NCBI GenBank assembly: GCA_905221605.1
Contig: CAJNDS010002575.1
Location: 267,101-331,100, forward strand
DNA from: Symbiodinium natans
Lineage: Eukaryota; Sar; Dinophyceae; Suessiales; Symbiodiniaceae
Length of the DNA: 64,000 nucleotides
Direction: 5' to 3'
Shown here: positions 60,196 through 64,000 of the stretch, one piece after another
Numbering within the stretch: position 1 is the first letter of the stretch
Layout of the letters: each line of letters begins with the position of its first letter
The notes under the pieces: generated by a model
The model's database searches: none
The model's input: the letters and a program-made list of their open reading frames with translations, nothing else
What the model was told of the DNA's origin: nothing
Translations under genes and position numbers: made by a program

Positions 60196-60705
60196 CTATT
60201 TTGTTACTACCACTACTACTACTGCTGCTACTGCAAGAACTGAAACTTTGGAAGGCGCCATGCCCTTTGGTCCTTTCAACCCGCCAAGTCTGTTATCGAC
60301 CAACCACTTGTCCAGCTTCTGTTCACTCAGTCCAGAAACATGTGTCTTCATAAAGCTCTGGAAGCTGCAGCGCTTGCAGAGTTTAGATAAAACTGTTGAA
60401 GCTGTATGCCGTGGCCAACAGTTCCAGCAAACTTGCAATGGTCGATGTTCCAGGTTGTCGAATCTCACTTTTCTTTTCCACCATTTAACCCATGAGAAAT
60501 TGTGGGTGCCGGTCTTGATTGAACAATGTATTGCAAAAGTAATTCTGTTAGACATGTATTGCCTCACCTTCTCTGTAATAAGTGGCCAAAGTGATGAGTT
60601 CTGGGGATGAGACAAGCATAACCACGTTCTCCAAACCAAGCCAGATGCAAAGTGCGAAGCATTTTCTGCAGGCGAACACGTGTGTTCTTGTTGAGAGTCT
60701 AACAT
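60196..60705 (-). CDS. Hypothetical ORF with two Cys pairs
   Basis: 169-residue minus frame with VCWNCWPRHTASTVLSKLCK-R-C and SFMKTHVSGLSEQKLDKWLV. The two C-x2-C pairs could form a zinc knuckle. The C-terminal Val run comes from a CTA/CTG trinucleotide repeat at 60204-60232. Composition is only moderately protein-like; may be fortuitous. Confidence 0.25.
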   Translation of the reverse strand: MLDSQQEHTCSPAENASHFASGLVWRTWLCLSHPQNSSLWPLITEKVRQYMSNRITFAIHCSIKTGTHNFSWVKWWKRKVRFDNLEHRPLQVCWNCWPRHTASTVLSKLCKRCSFQSFMKTHVSGLSEQKLDKWLVDNRLGGLKGPKGMAPSKVSVLAVAAVVVVVVTK

Positions 60706-61204
60706 GCAACATGTGCAGCCATGTTCCGACGTCTGCCTTTTGCTTGCCTTTTGTTTTACCCGTCTGCCAAGAACAAAGCTTATGTTTCACCCGTCTACCA
60801 AAACCCAAATGGTTGCGGCCCAATTGGAAAGTGAAGAGAAGAAGTCGTATGACCCGTAGACTGGTAGAACAAAAGTTGACGTTCGAAAACCCGCAAGCGA
60901 AAGGGAACAGTTGTCTGTTGTTGCTTTCGAAAAGGTTTGCATGTTTGAAATATCTTTTACACACTGCAAGTAACGTGGGGTTCACAAGCTGCAACAAGCC
61001 TTGATGTACTTCGCAAGCTTTTTCGTACCGAAGGGAAGGTACTTCATCTTCTCCACAATTACAGATCGCTGATCTTTTTATTCCTATGTCAGAGAAGTGA
61101 TGCAGCTCTACCTTTCCACATGCCTACATCTCCAATCTTAAAGTCAAGACGTGTCTTCTTTAGCATCTTTACAACGGAAGCAGTCTGCTTGCTCGAATAA
61201 GAGA

Positions 61205-61475
61205 ACCGAACCAACACGCTTCGGGTTTTTGGTTCCCGTGTGTTTTCCCACAAGTGAATCATGCACCGCCGTTTGCATTTTGCCCAGGCATGCCTGCTCG
61301 TGGGACATTGCCCAGCCTTTCCCACGAAGCATTCTACTCTTTCGCCCAGAGCAGCACCGCTGAAAACAGGAGAGCGAGTCGGTTGTACCCTAAGCCCTCC
61401 CTTTTGGGACTTAGGATTAGGGTTTGACTCCTCTCCCCAACTAGGGTTAGGTCATGCAGTGCTTGTTGGGAGAAC
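61205..61475. repeat. Dispersed repeat related to the YRE-4 terminal block, inverted
   Basis: On the minus strand it reads GTTCTCCCAACAAGCACTGC ... CGACTCGC, GGTGCTGCTCTGGGCGAAAG, the hairpin CGTGGGA...TCCCACG, then GGTGCATGATTCAC and ACCCGAAGCG. It is the YRE-4 left block in shortened form (no GGCTACTCC copies). Possibly a solo or internally deleted copy. Confidence 0.75.
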
Positions 61476-62027
61476 ATTGAAAAACATTAAATTTGACGAA
61501 ATTTGCTAACATCACATGAACACACGAAAGGCACCAAACACAACAAGTCCCTTTGCAAAATTCATAAAGGTCATACTGCTAATGCGCAGAAGATGTTGAG
61601 AGCGGGAAGAAGAAAAAGCATCAACCTGCTCTGTGATTTACTGCCAAGAATTCGCATGTTATTCTGGGCTACTGCCGTCGTGCACACGCCAATGGCCGTT
61701 CGTAGGTGTTTCGTCGGTGATGGTCTCCCAAGTGTCAAAGAGCGTGTCCATGGTTTTGGCGGTCAGCTTCTTTCTACGTCAGCAGATCAGTGAGCGTTTT
61801 TTTAACATGTCGGTGTAAGAAAGAATGTGAGGCAACTTGCATCTGTCCATAGGCGGCTGTAATGCCGCTTGGAGGTTTATCTTGCGGTTTGGTGTGCTGC
61901 GGGAATTTGAATCTGGAGTTATGGAATGAGAACTGATGGCTAGCGCTCCAATTCTTGGGCTTTCTTTGAACATAAAAGCACTCAGGCGCAGAGCAACGGA
62001 CAGCACTAAGCAGAGTTTCAACATGAA

Positions 62028-62213
62028 TTGCGCTTACCTTGCCGCGCCTATCTAAAGCAGCCTTTTCAGGGAGGGGTGGGCCCTTCTGGCCATGAGCCCG
62101 TCAAGATCGTCAGAGACACAATTGCATTTTGGCACATTTGGGGCAACGAGATGGCAAACCATGCTCATGAGCGGTGCTTGAGTTCTTTGGTAAGGGCAGA
62201 CCTTGCCTTGTGA
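62028..62213 (+). pseudogene. Possible RNase H-type fragment of a LINE
   Basis: A 61-residue frame containing IVRDTIAFWHIWGNEMANHA. The spacing W-x2-GNE-x-A resembles the end of RNase H domains of non-LTR elements (GN-x-x-AD). No RT or endonuclease part is seen nearby. Weak. Confidence 0.2.
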
Positions 62214-64000
62214 AGTGTGTTGCAATCAAGCGGGGTCGAGAAGTTGATCGAAGAGCACAAGAGCCATCCTGCGTTTAGCGGTCCAACAGCAGTTGGATTG
62301 AATGGATCGCACGTTTAGGATGTTGTGTCAACACACTGAGGCCGTAGTCGAGTAGGTTGACAGCCTCCAGCGTGTGGATAAGTTGGGACGGCGAGATTAC
62401 CAATGTACATGCTCGGGTGGACTGGATGTACGGGCTGACGAGTTGGAGGAGCTCATCGCGGGCAAGACAAAACCTCCATCACCTACACCGTGACACACGC
62501 ACACATCACAAGGATCACTGCAGAACAAGCAGGACGTTTTCTCCTATGTTTGGAGGTCACGTGATTTCAGCAGTCGACATGAGATGTGAGCCCATAATGC
62601 AGTTGTAGGCGTCATTACGTCGCAGGTGAAGTTTCGGACATGAGTGACAAATGTAGGTGCTTGGCGTGCAACACTATGTTTGGTGGGTATCGTGAGCATT
62701 GTGACTCGGGGATGCGGCTGACGGGCCCTACATCACAATCATTGCAGGTGCCATCAGCATCAGTCAGAAGGCAGACTGCCGCCCTAATCATGATGTACGG
62801 AAGCAAGCAAGAGGAACAACGTCGGAGCTGGTTTGAACAGGTCATCTGCAGTGCATGCGATTCTGTCGTGCGCACTGTTCCTCATGCAAAAGTTTTGGTA
62901 TGTCTTTGCTTTTTCATGCGAGATGTTCTCATGGTCGTTTCAGTTGGTGCGCAGCTTTTGATTTGCTACTTCGCAAGGAAATGGACGCCGGAATGACGTA
63001 CCTGCTACTGTTTGAAAGCGACATGTGTTTCGCTGGTGTAGAAAAGCTCATGACATGAGGGCATACGCAGACATGCACTGTGACATGCACCTTGAAAAAC
63101 GATTTTATGCCGTCTTCCCCATCAAGCTTGCATCAAGCTTGGGTCTCACCTCGCACCGAGCAGTCTTGTTCTTCAAAGTTGCTTCAGAAAATGTGTTGAA
63201 CAAATGTGCTGAACAGCTGAACAAAGCCTGAAACTGGATTTGCAAGTGGGGCTTTCAAAGTTGTAGTTGGTGTTCAGGTATAAGTCGGCAAGTAGCTGCC
63301 ATGTGTCTTGCGTTTTCTCAGGCCATCCCCATGAAATTGGTTGAGGTTTCAGGTTTGGCAGGGTGCTGTTGAGAAAAGCCACGTGAAGCACGTCCCGGCA
63401 GATGATGGATGGCTAGTGTAGACATGCTGTTGAGTCTTTTGAAAGACCGATGTCACGATGTGCTCTTGCTATTTTTCTTTGTGAATGCGCATGAGGTTGC
63501 GGGACCTGTAGTCCGATTGGCAAGTAGCCTGATTCGGATTGGGAGTAGCTTGTCATGCTTGTTTGTTTTCCTGGGGGCCGGGGGGAATGCTTGCATTGCT
63601 GCACAGCTTGTTGGTCTGTCAGCCGTGTTGGCCCAGTTAATGGAAGATGCTGCCACAGCGCTGAGGAGCGCCATCCACTCGAGCATTTGTGATGGCGTAT
63701 GGCAACCAAGCATTTCCGCAGGCGGACGTCGATATGGAGGGTATCCGGCCGTTTGATGGCAGCCCGCTCCCAGGAGTTCTGAAAATGCTTTGCCCAACTC
63801 TTGTTTAACTGTTTTTCAGAACTTTGGCGAGGCCCTGTCAGCTCATTCTGGGAGGTGCAGGCCGCTGCTTCGCTCAAGAGAGAATTTCAGAATGCTTTGC
63901 TCAAGACGTGATAAGCGTGGTAATGCGTGGTACAGCAACGAGGAGGGCGCATCCAGTCCTCTCGTTATAGATGCATGGAGGCATCGCCAGGCAAAGGGAG
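62214..64000. other. Unassigned DNA at the right end
   Basis: Frames such as 62640-62996 (+, several Cys) and 63173-63391 (-; LNSTLPNLKPQPISWGWPEK) look faintly protein-like, and 63409-63756 (+) is hydrophobic, but none has supporting motifs. No repeats shared with the rest of the window were noticed. Confidence 0.25.

Noticed and set aside
63409-63756. Hydrophobic plus-strand ORF as a membrane protein
   Set aside because: Ambiguous composition on both strands, no motif, no neighbouring support.
1-64000. tRNA, rRNA or organellar genes
   Set aside because: No cloverleaf-type segments or rRNA-like conserved blocks were noticed on reading; a tRNAscan or Rfam run would be needed to exclude them fully.

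Overview
The window reads as nuclear DNA of a dinoflagellate, most likely a Symbiodiniaceae-type alga. Reasons: the Ty1/copia integrase and RT types are of the kind I associate with these algae; several tyrosine-recombinase (YR) retroelements carry methyltransferase-like domains; there is a degenerate TTTAGGG-type telomeric patch; and a spliced-leader-like sequence lies upstream of one element ORF. Almost everything recognisable is retroelement. I see no rRNA, tRNA, CRISPR array or bacterial-style operon. All family assignments come from reading translations, without database searches.

Layout. 1-2540 (-): fragment of a YR element (YRE-1; coiled-coil leader ORF plus a YR gene with one frameshift). 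2545-9157 (+): a 5'-truncated Ty1/copia element (COP-1) with integrase, a dioxygenase-like domain, RT/RNase H, a membrane segment, a polypurine tract and a 3' LTR. 9160-10935: AT-rich DNA with a foldback repeat and a small virus-type gene on the minus strand. 11039-12125 plus 20554-21390 (+): one ORF split by YRE-2 (12127-20554, -), a decayed YR element with triplicated B-type terminal repeats, a MITE and a deubiquitinase-like fragment inside it. 22356-31398 (-): YRE-3, apparently intact, with perfect split-direct-repeat architecture and the order coiled-coil ORF, YR, gag, pol. 31548-39926 (-): COP-2, a full-length copia element with very short LTRs and a 5-bp target duplication. 40043-44523: host-like DNA with exon-like minus-strand segments, a Pro-rich gene and degenerate telomeric repeats. 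44524-57203 (-): YRE-4, a large YR element with YR, gag and pol plus about 4.5 kb of extra ORFs. 57880-59150 (-): a fifth YR fragment. 59150-64000: mostly unrecognised DNA with a dispersed repeat and weak coding traces.

How the parts work together. In the YR elements, gag (C-terminal Cys/His finger) is followed in the same frame, after a single UGA, by pol. In YRE-3 the stop context is UGA-CUAG and pol has no Met in its first ~215 residues, so stop-codon readthrough is the likely way pol is made. Pol of YRE-3 is, in order, dioxygenase-like (HxD...H-x8-R), cytosine-methyltransferase-like (FAG / PC / ENP), RT (Y-x-D-D) and RNase H. The same dioxygenase-like signature occurs in the unrelated copia element COP-1. 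A retroelement polyprotein that may both write and oxidise DNA modifications is the most interesting candidate system here; the enzymatic activities are inference.
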